A DNA stretch of 64,000 nucleotides, from positions 1 to 64,000 of the forward strand of contig CAWJHE010000010.1 in NCBI GenBank assembly GCA_963842455.1, in the 5' to 3' direction. The notes below the pieces were generated by a model, which saw nothing but the letters and a program-made list of their open reading frames with translations, ran no database searches and was not told where the DNA came from. Position numbers and translations under genes: made by a program. The first letter of the stretch is position 1. The number at the start of each line of letters is the position of its first letter. This DNA is from CAWJHE01 sp963842455 (GTDB lineage: Bacteria > Chloroflexota > Anaerolineae > Anaerolineales > UBA4823). Below are positions 46,361-55,230 of this stretch, one piece after another.

Positions 46361-47140
46361 ATGTCACTGGATGTAGCCGCCCACCAGGCTCGCGCCTATA
46401 CGGTCTCAACCCCGGTCTATGAAGGACCGCTGGATTTATTATTGCAATTGATCGAACGCGCTGAGCTGGATATCAATAGCCTGGCTCTAGCCCAGGTCAC
46501 CGAGCAATACCTGGAACACCTGAAGAACCTGGATCAAACCGCAGCGGAAGAGGTCTCTGCATTCCTGGTGATCGCTGCCAAGCTGATCCAGATCAAATCC
46601 GAATCTCTGCTGCCGCGCCCACCGCAACGTGAAGAAGGTGAAGAAGACCCTGGCGAAGCTTTGGCTCAACAGCTCCGAGCTTACAAGCGTTTCAAAGAAT
46701 TATCCCTGTTTCTTGAACAACGAGAAACAGCCAATTTGCGCACCTACCTGCGCCTGGCGCCTGGACCTCAACTGGAGACCAGCGCCGATCTAAGTGGTGT
46801 GGAGCTGGCCGACCTGGTGGCAGCCGCGTATGCGCTATTCGCCCAGGATATCGATAAGCCGGCGTTGGGCACCGTTGTAGCGGCGCCGCGCATCACCATC
46901 CGTGAGAAGATCGCCCACATCACCCGTTTTTTGCGCCTGCATAAAAACGCTTCATTCCGCCAGCTAATTGGCAGCCAACCTGTTCGCCTCGAAGTAGTGG
47001 TAACCTTTCTGGCCTTGTTGGAGCTGGTCAAGCGTCACCTGATTTACACCCGCCAGGAGAGTAACTTCGGCGATATTGCACTCGAGGTGCACGACTCTTG
47101 GGAAGATAACGCAGATTTCGAGCTGGAGTTTGGCGAATAA
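46361..47140 (+). CDS. scpA: Segregation and condensation protein ScpA
   Basis: A 259-residue kleisin subunit of the SMC-ScpAB condensin. The N-terminal SMC-neck-binding region has VYEGPLDLLLQLIERAELDI (about 18-37) and LAQVTEQYLEHL; VSAFLVIAAKLIQIKSESLL follows; the C-terminal winged helix that binds the SMC head has VVVTFLALLELVKRHLIYT. ATG 46361 is chosen as above; the frame extends upstream through the promoter. scpB is not in the window. Confidence 0.94.
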   Translation: MSLDVAAHQARAYTVSTPVYEGPLDLLLQLIERAELDINSLALAQVTEQYLEHLKNLDQTAAEEVSAFLVIAAKLIQIKSESLLPRPPQREEGEEDPGEALAQQLRAYKRFKELSLFLEQRETANLRTYLRLAPGPQLETSADLSGVELADLVAAAYALFAQDIDKPALGTVVAAPRITIREKIAHITRFLRLHKNASFRQLIGSQPVRLEVVVTFLALLELVKRHLIYTRQESNFGDIALEVHDSWEDNADFELEFGE

Positions 47141-47159
47141 TCCATTTTACAGGTGACCT

Positions 47160-49251
47160 ATGCAAAACCGGTTAGCGGGAGAGAATTCTCCCTATCTACT
47201 CCAACATGCGGACAACCCGGTGGACTGGTATCCGTGGGGGTCTGAAGCACTCGATAAAGCCCGAATTGAAGATAAACCGATATTCTTAAGTATCGGCTAT
47301 GCCGCCTGTCACTGGTGCCATGTGATGGCGCATGAATCCTTTGAGAACCCGCAAACAGCAGCATTGATGAACCAGTACTTTGTCAATATCAAGGTGGATC
47401 GCGAAGAAAGACCCGACCTGGATGGCATCTATATGAAAGCAGTGACTGCCCTGACCGGCGGCGGTGGCTGGCCAATGTCAGTCTTTTTGACGCCAGATGG
47501 ACAACCTTTTTATGGAGGCACCTATTTTCCACCCACACGACGCTATCAAATGCCTTCCTTCCCTGAATTGCTGGAAGTCATTGCACGGCTGTGGCGAGAA
47601 GACCGAGAGCAATTACTCGCTTCCGCACAAAAGATCACTCAGCATCTGCAAACCAACCAGTCTGGCGCATTACCCGACACACCTTTAGAGCAAAAGTCTC
47701 TGGAAGGAGCCTCACTACACCTGGCTCAGGATTATGACTGGCAAAATGGCGGATGGGGCAAGGCTCCCAAGTTCCCGCAGCCCATGGCTATCGAGTATTT
47801 GCTGCAGCGGGCAGCCCAGGGCGACCCGCTGGGATTGGATATGGCACGCCACGCTTTACATGCCATGGCGCAAGGTGGACTGTATGACGTGGTGGGCGGT
47901 GGATTTGCCCGCTACAGCACAGATGACAATTGGCTAGTGCCGCATTTTGAGAAAATGCTCTATGATAATGCACAGCTTGCCAGGGTTTATTTGCATGCTT
48001 ACATGATCACAGGCGACAAGTACTTGCGGCAAGTATGCGAAGAAACCCTGGATTTCCTGGCCCGTGAATTTCTACCTGACGATGCGGATCACGGCATCCG
48101 CGAAGCGGTTTTTTCAGCAGCCTGGATGCCGATTCGGAGGGTGAAGAAGGCAAATATTACACCTGGAACCTGCAGGAATTAGACCAGGCTTTGAACAGTT
48201 TTCCATCCTCCTTATCACGAAAACAGAACGTCGATCCGGTCAACTTATTCAAAAGCGTCTATGCGATTTCCGGAGAGGGCAATTTTGAAGGAAAATTTGT
48301 CCTGCAAAGATCTGCGAGCTGGGAGCAGCTGTCGGAAAAACTGAGCATGCCTGGTGGACGAAATACGCGAGCAGTTGGATGAGATCCACGTACATTTGAG
48401 AGATATTCGCCAGCTGCGTGTCCGTCCCGGCACGGATGACAAGGTTCTGGTGAGCTGGAACGGGTTCGTCCTGCAAGCCTTTGCTGAAGCGGCTCGCTAT
48501 CTGCAGAGAGCTGACTACTTAGAGATTGCCCGCCAGAATGCCGATTTTTTGCTCACGGAGCTGCATAATGGTGAGCGTTTGTTGCATGCCTGGCGCAACG
48601 GAACAGCCCAACACAACGCCTACCTGGAAGATTACGCCGCACTGGCTTTAGGCTTGCTTGCCTTATACCAATCGGACCCTGACCCATACTGGTTCAACTC
48701 CGCTCAGCAATTGGCGCAGGAGATGATTGCTCACTTTAGCGATCCGCTGGGAGGCTTCTTTGATACACGCAGCGATCACGAAAGCTTGTTGCTGCGGCCT
48801 AAGGAAATTCAAGATAACGCTACACCAAGTGGCAACGCCCTGGCCTGCCAGCTGCTGCTAGAACTGGCGGCTTTCACTGGCAATGGTGAGTATCGCGATC
48901 GAGCTGAACGAATGCTGCGCGGTGTGCAAACCCTCGCCACCCGATACCCGACCGCCTTCGCCAAATGGCTGTGCGCCTTGGATTACGCCCTGGCAAATGT
49001 GAAAGAAGTGGCTATTATAGGAGATGCAGGAGATGAGAACACCCAAGCACTGGTAGCAGCTGTCTGGTCTAAATACCGCCCACACCTGGTGTTAGCGCAA
49101 TCGAGCTACCCGCCGGCTGATAATAGCCCCGCTTTGCTGGCGGATCGTCCATTGCTGGACGGGAAAGCAAGCGCTTATGTATGCCAGGGGTTTGTGTGCC
49201 AGCGACCGGTGAACAGCTGTGGAGGGGCTGAACGATCAATTGGATGGGTGA
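47160..49251 (+). CDS. YyaL-type thioredoxin-domain protein, DUF255 (three frame breaks)
   Basis: A protein of about 697 residues. The N-terminal thioredoxin-like domain (DUF255) has NSPYLLQHADNPVDWYPWG and GYAACHWCHVMAHESFE; the rest is an (alpha/alpha)6 barrel like N-acylglucosamine epimerases and cellulases (GLYDVVGGGFARYSTDDNW, LVSWNGFVLQAFAEAAR). A missing base near 48106 (resuming GFFSSLDADSEGEEGKYYTW), an extra C near 48350 (resuming LVDEIREQLDEIHVHLRDIR) and an extra A near 49212 (resuming TAVEGLNDQLDG) split the frame. The protein family is widespread (spermatogenesis-associated protein 20 in animals) and its reaction is not settled. It converges on the E1 beta gene. Confidence 0.88.
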
Positions 49252-49284
49252 GATTAGATAGGGGAATTTTATCGAATTTAAGTA

Positions 49285-50306
49285 CTATTTCGAGGCCTGC
49301 ACAAGTCTCTGAGCGGCGTCACGGATGCGGATAACACTCGGCAAAGTTTGATTCTTCCAGTCTACGGGCATACGGAATAGTCGTTTGGGTGCAGACACGT
49401 GCGTATTTGAATGAGTGTCCTGCCTCCAAAACGAGCGCCGCCAACTCACCCGAGAGACCAAAAGCTTCATAATCTTCATCAATCACAAGCAAATGCCTGG
49501 TTTGAGCAACCGATTCGCACAGCGCTTGCTTATCCAAAGGTGAAATAGTCCGCAAATCCAATACGGCAGCATCGATCCCATCCTTTTTCAGATATTCTGC
49601 CGCCTCCAGAGCACGGTGAACTCCTACACCTACACTTACCATTGTCAAATCCTTACCAGCACGTCGCAGCGCTGCTCTTCCAAAAGGAACAGGCTCCCAA
49701 TGTTTAGGAACTGGACCAACCATACCATTGGCAGGAACATTGTATTGAACAGTCTTTCTTCCGCCTGAACCCAGAAACTCCAGGTATGGTTTTGACAATA
49801 GTTTATGTTCCAGGAAAATGACTGGCCCGTTGTGCTGTAATGCTGCAATCATCAAACCGCCAGCATCGGCTGGAGTGGAAGGGACAACGATAGATAGACC
49901 GGGAATATGCGCCAACCAACCCCAAAGAGTTTGCTCGTGCTGCCCGCCATCCCCGTAGCCACCCCCACATGGGGCGCGCACCACGATGGGAGCTGTCCAC
50001 TGACCACCCGAGAACACTTGTAATTTCGCAGCATGATTGAGCAATGCGTCCATAGCCACGCCCACGAAATCAACCATGTAAAGCTCAACGACAGGACGCA
50101 ACCCAGCCATTGCCGCCGCCACGCCTGCGCCAAGGAAAGCGCTTTCACTAATCGGTGCGCCTCTGACGCGTTGCGGTCCAAATCGAACCAGTAAATTCCT
50201 GCGCAAAAGTGGGACATCTTCTCCAATGATGATGATATTTCTGATCATCCTTCATGGCTTGAGCTAATGCGTCATCGATAGCTTCGCTGAATTCCATGTT
50301 TTTCAT
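49285..50306 (-). CDS. 2-oxoacid dehydrogenase E1 component, beta subunit (two frame breaks)
   Basis: Beta subunit of a thiamin-diphosphate-dependent 2-oxoacid (or acetoin) dehydrogenase, about 340 residues. ATG 50306 overlaps the alpha-subunit stop (ATGA). The N-terminus MKNMEFSEAIDDALAQAM joins, after one extra base near 50240, to RNIIIIGEDVPLLRRNLLV; the central part has ISESAFLGAGVAAAMAGLRP and APCGGGYGDGGQHEQT. An extra T near 49335 shifts the last 20 residues to LPSVIRIRDAAQRLVQASK. No E2 or E3 gene lies in the window, so substrate is undecided between pyruvate, branched-chain oxoacids and acetoin. Confidence 0.88.
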
Positions 50307-51328
50307 GCACCCACCTCGTTCAGGGCTGCAGCAAGAATGGTAGAAATCTCCACTTGAAGGCTGTTTTCCAGATCAATTAATCGCGCCTGGTCGATCGATT
50401 CCAAGATAGTCCTTGTCCTGAATAGAGGATCATTCGTGTAATTCATGCGAGGATCGCGCATGGTAGCCAAACTTGCCGAAAACACGATCTTCATACCTGC
50501 CAAGCGTTCAGCGAGTGTTCCACCTCCTGAACGTAGAAAGGATCGGATCAGAGGTATTACAATCCCTGGCATCTCCCGCAAAGGATTCCTGGTCAGCCGG
50601 AGTAGCTGAAAGCCCAGGAAGTGTCCTTCGAGATGGACGCAACGCGCATGCAAAAAACTAGGCCCGTCTCCTCGGCGCGCTTTTTCTATGCCTCGGCGAG
50701 CAGCCCGCCAAACTTGAGATACATCGAGGCCATCGACTTCGATGTAATCAGCGCCTAGCCAACGAACGCCTGCTCCCATATCTCCTTCGCTAATGGTTTT
50801 TGTTTGGGTTGTGATTGCCCAACCATCATCTTTGCACACAAAAATTACAGGCAGCTTCCAGATTGACGCCAGGTTGATGGATTCCATTAACATGCCCTGG
50901 TTCATAGCCCCCTCACCAAAAAAAGCGACAGAAACCGACCCGGGACGAAGGTATCCGGAGGCCAAACCGAAACCCACTGAGATCGGTCCGCCTGCCCCCA
51001 CAATTCCAGAGGAAGCTGCCAAATGCTCTTTTGAGAACAGATGCATGTGACCACCCTGACCACCACACAATCCGTTATCACTACCGAGCATCTCCAGCAG
51101 CAACGAGACCGGATCGACACCGCGCATCAAGAAAGCTGCGCTGCCGCGATGATCCACAGCCATGGCATCTCCGGGCTCCAATTGAGAAACGACACCAGCG
51201 ATGATCGCTTCTTCGCCTGTACCCAGATGCATTTCGCCCGAAATCAAACCTTCATTCCACAATTGAGTGACGGCTTGCTCATACAGGCGGCTCTTTTTCA
51301 TAAGAGCGTAGAGTGACCATAAATCCAT
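50303..51328 (-). CDS. 2-oxoacid dehydrogenase E1 component, alpha subunit
   Basis: Alpha subunit, 341 residues. The thiamin-diphosphate motif is FFGEGAMNQGMLMESINLAS (GEG-X2-NQG), followed by LPVIFVCKDDGWAITT. The segment GGQGGHMHLFSKEHLAASSG is shared with pyruvate and acetoin dehydrogenases. The C-terminus lacks an obvious phosphorylation loop. ATG 51328 is preferred to ATG 51337, which lies nearer the promoter without better signals. It is the first gene of a two-gene operon with a clear promoter. Confidence 0.9.
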   Translation of the reverse strand: MDLWSLYALMKKSRLYEQAVTQLWNEGLISGEMHLGTGEEAIIAGVVSQLEPGDAMAVDHRGSAAFLMRGVDPVSLLLEMLGSDNGLCGGQGGHMHLFSKEHLAASSGIVGAGGPISVGFGLASGYLRPGSVSVAFFGEGAMNQGMLMESINLASIWKLPVIFVCKDDGWAITTQTKTISEGDMGAGVRWLGADYIEVDGLDVSQVWRAARRGIEKARRGDGPSFLHARCVHLEGHFLGFQLLRLTRNPLREMPGIVIPLIRSFLRSGGGTLAERLAGMKIVFSASLATMRDPRMNYTNDPLFRTRTILESIDQARLIDLENSLQVEISTILAAALNEVGA

Positions 51329-51376
51329 GAAGACCACTCAGGCTTTCAGATTGTTCAATATGATGAATAATTAAGT

Positions 51377-51405
51377 ATTATGGACCTTAAAAGCTCATTT
51401 GTCAA
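51377..51405 (-). promoter_or_regulatory. Promoter of the E1 alpha-beta operon
   Basis: On the minus strand, TTGACA (51405-51400) and CATAAT (51382-51377) have 17 bases between them, with ATG 51328 49 bases downstream. Confidence 0.7.
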
Positions 51406-51517
51406 TCAGTCCTGCTCCATAACCATCAGGTTGATTAGGCAGTGATCATAATCCAAGAGCTTTTTTTGGGAGAAATTGGGATAATCTATGGCTTTAGATA
51501 GCATTATTCAATACGGA

Positions 51518-52288
51518 CTAAACCTGCTTCAAGACTAATGTCACCGGGCAGTGATCGGAGCCCAGGATATCTTCGTGGATGACCACGTCTTGCACACGCT
51601 CCACTAACGAGCTGGTGACCAGGAAATAATCCAGACGCCAGCCAATGTTACGCGCCCTGGCGTTCATTCGATAAGTCCACCAGGTGTACTGCACCCTTTC
51701 GGGGTAAAGCTGGCGGTAAACGTCTACCAGGTCATGCTGCAGGTAGGTATCGATCCAGGCGCGCTCCTCGGGCATAAAGCCTGAGGTTTTCTGGTTCTCC
51801 TTGGGATTGCGCAAGTCGATTTCGTTATGGGCGGTGTTGAAATCCCCGCAAATAATCACCTTTTCGCCAGCAGCGTGCAGATCGTCAACAATTTGTAGCA
51901 GGTCTGCATAAAAATTGAGCTTGAAAGTCAATCGTCCATAATCACGCTGCCCGTTCGGGAAGTAAATATTAAAGAGCAAAAAATCGTCCAGGCGCGTAAC
52001 AATCACACGGCCTTCCTGGTCGTAATCTAGAATCCCCAAACCGGTGCGCTGGTCCTGGGTTGGCTGAGCCAGCCAGGTGGCCACCCCGCTGTAACCAGGT
52101 CGTTCAGCAGGATGCCAGATCTTGTGATACGCGTCAAACGGTTGCAGGGTGGATTCATCCAATTGTTCCGGTTTGACCTTAATCTCTTGTAGACAGAGTA
52201 CATCGGGCCGTTCAGAAATTACCCAATCCAGGGCATTTTTTTGGAAGACGGCGCGCAGTCCATTAACATTCCAGGTCGTGATTTTCAT
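51518..52288 (-). CDS. xth: Exodeoxyribonuclease III (AP endonuclease)
   Basis: A 256-residue ExoIII/Xth enzyme that cleaves abasic sites and removes 3' blocking groups. Conserved segments are ITTWNVNGLRAV, VLCLQEIKV (metal Glu), YSGVATW, ICGDFNTAHNEIDL (catalytic Asp/Asn) and LGSDHCPVTLVL (Asp-His). Length and order are standard. Upstream lies a 600-base repeat-rich gap; no partner gene is evident. Confidence 0.94.
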   Translation of the reverse strand: MKITTWNVNGLRAVFQKNALDWVISERPDVLCLQEIKVKPEQLDESTLQPFDAYHKIWHPAERPGYSGVATWLAQPTQDQRTGLGILDYDQEGRVIVTRLDDFLLFNIYFPNGQRDYGRLTFKLNFYADLLQIVDDLHAAGEKVIICGDFNTAHNEIDLRNPKENQKTSGFMPEERAWIDTYLQHDLVDVYRQLYPERVQYTWWTYRMNARARNIGWRLDYFLVTSSLVERVQDVVIHEDILGSDHCPVTLVLKQV

Positions 52289-52400
52289 AAAACCACCTGT
52301 TTGATCGAAATCAAGTTGAGAATCTTTGAATTTGAAGTTACAATTTGAGCGGTATTCGTTCTATTTGCTAGAATCAATTGTACCTTCAAATCTCAATGGT

Positions 52401-52745
52401 ACGCAAACTGAAGTTTGCGGATTTGCCGGAGGCAAATATTCTGTTCAGATAGTCGCAAAGTATGCCAGCTGGGTTATACTGCTCAAGTGGTAGTTGTGAA
52501 CAAACTGAACTTTGTTCTACATGCTGCCTTATCTGACAATGTTTGGATGTAACGCAAACTTCAGTTTGCGGATTTGCCAGCCGCCGGGAACAAACTAACA
52601 GTTTGTTCTACATACAAGATGTAACGCAAACTTCAGTTTGCGGATTTGCCGGAGGCAAATATTCTGTTCAGATCGTCGCAAAGTATGCCAGCTGGGTTAT
52701 ACGGCTCAAGTGGTAGCTTGTGAACAAACTAAAGTTTGTTCTACA
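52401..52745. repeat. Tandem 120-base repeat with CAAACTGAAGTTTG palindromes
   Basis: Two copies (52401-52521 and 52623-52745) share ACGCAAACT, AGTTTGCGGATTTGCCGGAG, GGCAAATATTCTGTTCAGAT, and end in AACAAACT ... AGTTTGTTCTACAT. A partial copy lies between them (52552-52613) and two more palindromes at 52745-52790. They fill most of the gap 52289-52890, which holds no gene that I can support. Confidence 0.82.
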
Positions 52746-52890
52746 TAGCAAACTGAAGTTTGCTCTACATTTCAAACTAAAGGTTTGGTTTATAGAAAAA
52801 TGCACAAAAAACTATAGGTTACAATGTTTGTCAAAGAAATTGGGTGAACGTCATCGTCACCCATACCATTATCAGAATCGGGAGGATATC

Positions 52891-53862
52891 ATGCAAACAA
52901 CCAATCTTGGCAGGACGGGATTAGAAGTCAGTCGCTTGTGCCTGGGCACCATGAATTTTGGACCATTCACCAGCGAAGAGGATAGCTTTGCCATTATGGA
53001 CAAAGCCCTGGAACTGGGAATTAACTTTTTTGACACAGCGAATGTCTATGGATGGAAAATTGGGGAAGGTGTGACCGAGCAAATTATTGGGCGCTGGTTT
53101 GCACAAGGCGGCGGTCGCAGAGAAAAGGTCGTGTTGGCCACCAAGGTCTTTGGACGGATGGGTGAATGGCCAAATGAGCGCTACTTATCCGCCTATCACA
53201 TCCGCAGAGCATGCGACGAAAGCCTGCGCCGCCTGCAAACCGACCATATCGATCTCTACCAGATGCACCATATCGACCGGAACACCCCCTGGGAGGAAAT
53301 CTGGCAGGCGATGGAGGTGCTGGTGCAACAGGGCAAGGTGCTTTATGTGGGCAGCTCTAACTTTGCAGGATTCCACATTGCTCAAGCTCAAGCTGAGGCA
53401 AAAGCGCGCCATTTCATGGGTCTGGTGTGTGAACAAAGCCTTTACAACCTCAAAGACCGCATGGTTGAGTTAGAGGTGATCCCCTCCTGCCGCGCCCACG
53501 GATTAGGGTTGATCCCCTGGAGCCCACTGGGTGGTGGGCTGTTAGGCGGCGCTTTGGAGAAAATCAGCCAGGGACGGCGGACATCAGAGCGACAGACAGA
53601 ATTAATTGAGAAGCACCGTGCACAGCTTGAGAAATACGAGCTCCTCTGCCAAAAAATCGGTGAAAACCCGGCGGATGTAGCCCTGGGCTGGCTGCTCAAT
53701 AACCCGGTTGTTACAGCTCCCATCATCGGACCACGCACGATCGACCAGCTAGTGGGTAGTTTACGTGCTTTAGAGATCCCATTTACTCCAGAGATCTTGC
53801 AAAACCTGGATCAAATTTGGCCAGGACCTGGGGGTGAAGCTCCAGAAGCCTACGCCTGGTAA
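52891..53862 (+). CDS. Aldo/keto reductase
   Basis: A 323-residue NADPH-dependent oxidoreductase of the AKR fold (YajO/Tas-like group). Catalytic tetrad residues appear in FFDTANVYG (Asp, Tyr), VVLATKVFG (Lys) and YQMHHIDRNTPW (His); the cofactor site is in the C-terminal PIIGPRTIDQLVGSL. ATG 52891 follows GGGAGGATATC. An upstream in-frame extension runs through the palindromic repeats and is not coding. Natural substrate unknown. Confidence 0.9.
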   Translation: MQTTNLGRTGLEVSRLCLGTMNFGPFTSEEDSFAIMDKALELGINFFDTANVYGWKIGEGVTEQIIGRWFAQGGGRREKVVLATKVFGRMGEWPNERYLSAYHIRRACDESLRRLQTDHIDLYQMHHIDRNTPWEEIWQAMEVLVQQGKVLYVGSSNFAGFHIAQAQAEAKARHFMGLVCEQSLYNLKDRMVELEVIPSCRAHGLGLIPWSPLGGGLLGGALEKISQGRRTSERQTELIEKHRAQLEKYELLCQKIGENPADVALGWLLNNPVVTAPIIGPRTIDQLVGSLRALEIPFTPEILQNLDQIWPGPGGEAPEAYAW

Positions 53863-53952
53863 AGCTGGATAGCTTATGAGAGCGAAAAAGGTTAAAATAA
53901 GCATGAAACCTTCAATTTTCGCCAGTTAAGCGACCAGATAAACAGGAGTTCT

Positions 53953-55119
53953 ATGCGAGAAATTGCGATTATCGGCATCGGGCAGACCCCGGTCAGTGAG
54001 AATTGGGACCAATCGATCCGCGAGATTGCGGGAGAAGCGATTTTTTCTGCGTTGCAGGATGCCAGCCTGCAGAGAACCGATGGCTTGTTCATTGGAAACA
54101 TGCTTTCCGGGATGCTAAGCAAACAAGAGCATCTCGGTGCATTAATGACTGATTGGATTGGCATGCAGGGCATCGAAGCGTTTAAGGTAGAGGCTGCCTG
54201 TGGCTCGGGAGCTTCTGCATTGCGGATGGCCATCATGGCGGTTGCCTCCGGTGAGATGGATAGCGCCATCGCCGCCGGTGTAGAAAAGATGACCGAGACC
54301 AAAGGATCGGAAACCACGGCTGCCCTGGCAACTGCTGCCGACGCGGATTACGAGATCATCCATGGGCTTTCCTTTGTCGCCATCAATGCCCTGGTCATGC
54401 AGCGCTATCTGCACGAATATGGCTGGAAGCACACCGATTTTGCCCCTTTCAGTATCAACGCGCATGCCAATGCAGTCCATAACCCGAACGCCCGTCTGCG
54501 CGAAGCGATCAGTGAAAAAGATTACCACCGGGCGCGTATGATTGCAGCCCCAATTAACCTCCTGGATGCATCTCCGATCGGGGATGGAGCTGCCGCAGCA
54601 GTCATCGTCCCGGCGGAATGGGCGCGGCGAATGTTGCCCGCACGCCCCCTGATCACCATTGCCGGCTCAGCCAGCGCCACCGACCATCTGGCTGTCCACG
54701 ATCGAAAAGAGCCCACCTGGTTATCTGCGGCAGAAAAATCTGCCAAAGCTGCCTATACTCAAGCTGGAGTGTCTCCCAAAGACATCGACCTGTTTGAATT
54801 GCACGATGCATTTTCTATCATGGCCGCCCTATCCCTGGAAGCTTGTGGTTTCGCGGAACGCGGCCAGGGTCCTCGCCTGGGATTGGAAGGCGAAATCGGT
54901 ATTCATGGACGCCTCCCGGTAGCCACCCGAGGCGGACTGAAAGCCCGTGGCCATCCTGTGGGCGCTACGGGCATGTACCAGGTGGTGGAAGTTGTTCAGC
55001 AATTACGCGGCGAAGCTGGCGCTACCCAGGTAGATGGAGCCCGCATAGGTATGGCCCAGAACATCGGCGGCAGCGGCGCAACCATTCTTACCCATATCCT
55101 CAAAAGACAGGATCCCTAG
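53953..55119 (+). CDS. Thiolase-fold acetyl-CoA C-acyltransferase (SCP2-type)
   Basis: A 388-residue thiolase. The nucleophilic Cys is in VEAACGSGASALRMA (about residue 82), the first His in FELHDAFSIMAAL and the second in LKARGHPVGATGMYQ. The lack of a C-X-G-type C-terminal Cys motif (here AQNIGGSGATILTHIL) places it in the SCP2/archaeal thiolase group, which often works with a DUF35 protein and HMG-CoA synthase. Neither is adjacent. The reaction could be acetoacetyl-CoA formation or breakdown; undecided. Confidence 0.85.
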   Translation: MREIAIIGIGQTPVSENWDQSIREIAGEAIFSALQDASLQRTDGLFIGNMLSGMLSKQEHLGALMTDWIGMQGIEAFKVEAACGSGASALRMAIMAVASGEMDSAIAAGVEKMTETKGSETTAALATAADADYEIIHGLSFVAINALVMQRYLHEYGWKHTDFAPFSINAHANAVHNPNARLREAISEKDYHRARMIAAPINLLDASPIGDGAAAAVIVPAEWARRMLPARPLITIAGSASATDHLAVHDRKEPTWLSAAEKSAKAAYTQAGVSPKDIDLFELHDAFSIMAALSLEACGFAERGQGPRLGLEGEIGIHGRLPVATRGGLKARGHPVGATGMYQVVEVVQQLRGEAGATQVDGARIGMAQNIGGSGATILTHILKRQDP

Positions 55120-55230
55120 CGCGGGGAGTTTTTCAGTAGAAGGTTGATGGCTTCCAAACACAAACCTTATGAGTCAAATGATGCAAATGAACCAAGCACC
55201 CTCCCATAAAGGAGCAAACTTTAAAACCAA

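Noticed and set aside
11953..49212. Programmed +1 frameshifting as an explanation of the breaks
   Set aside because: Three junctions have CTT followed by A (hsdR near 12250 and 12718, murA near 44044), which recalls the CUU-A slip used by Ty elements. The other 20 or more junctions share no motif, and the breaks cluster by position, so sequence error is simpler.
52720..52890. N-terminal extension of the aldo/keto reductase
   Set aside because: The extension runs through CAAACTGAAGTTTG repeats, and a good ribosome-binding site precedes ATG 52891.
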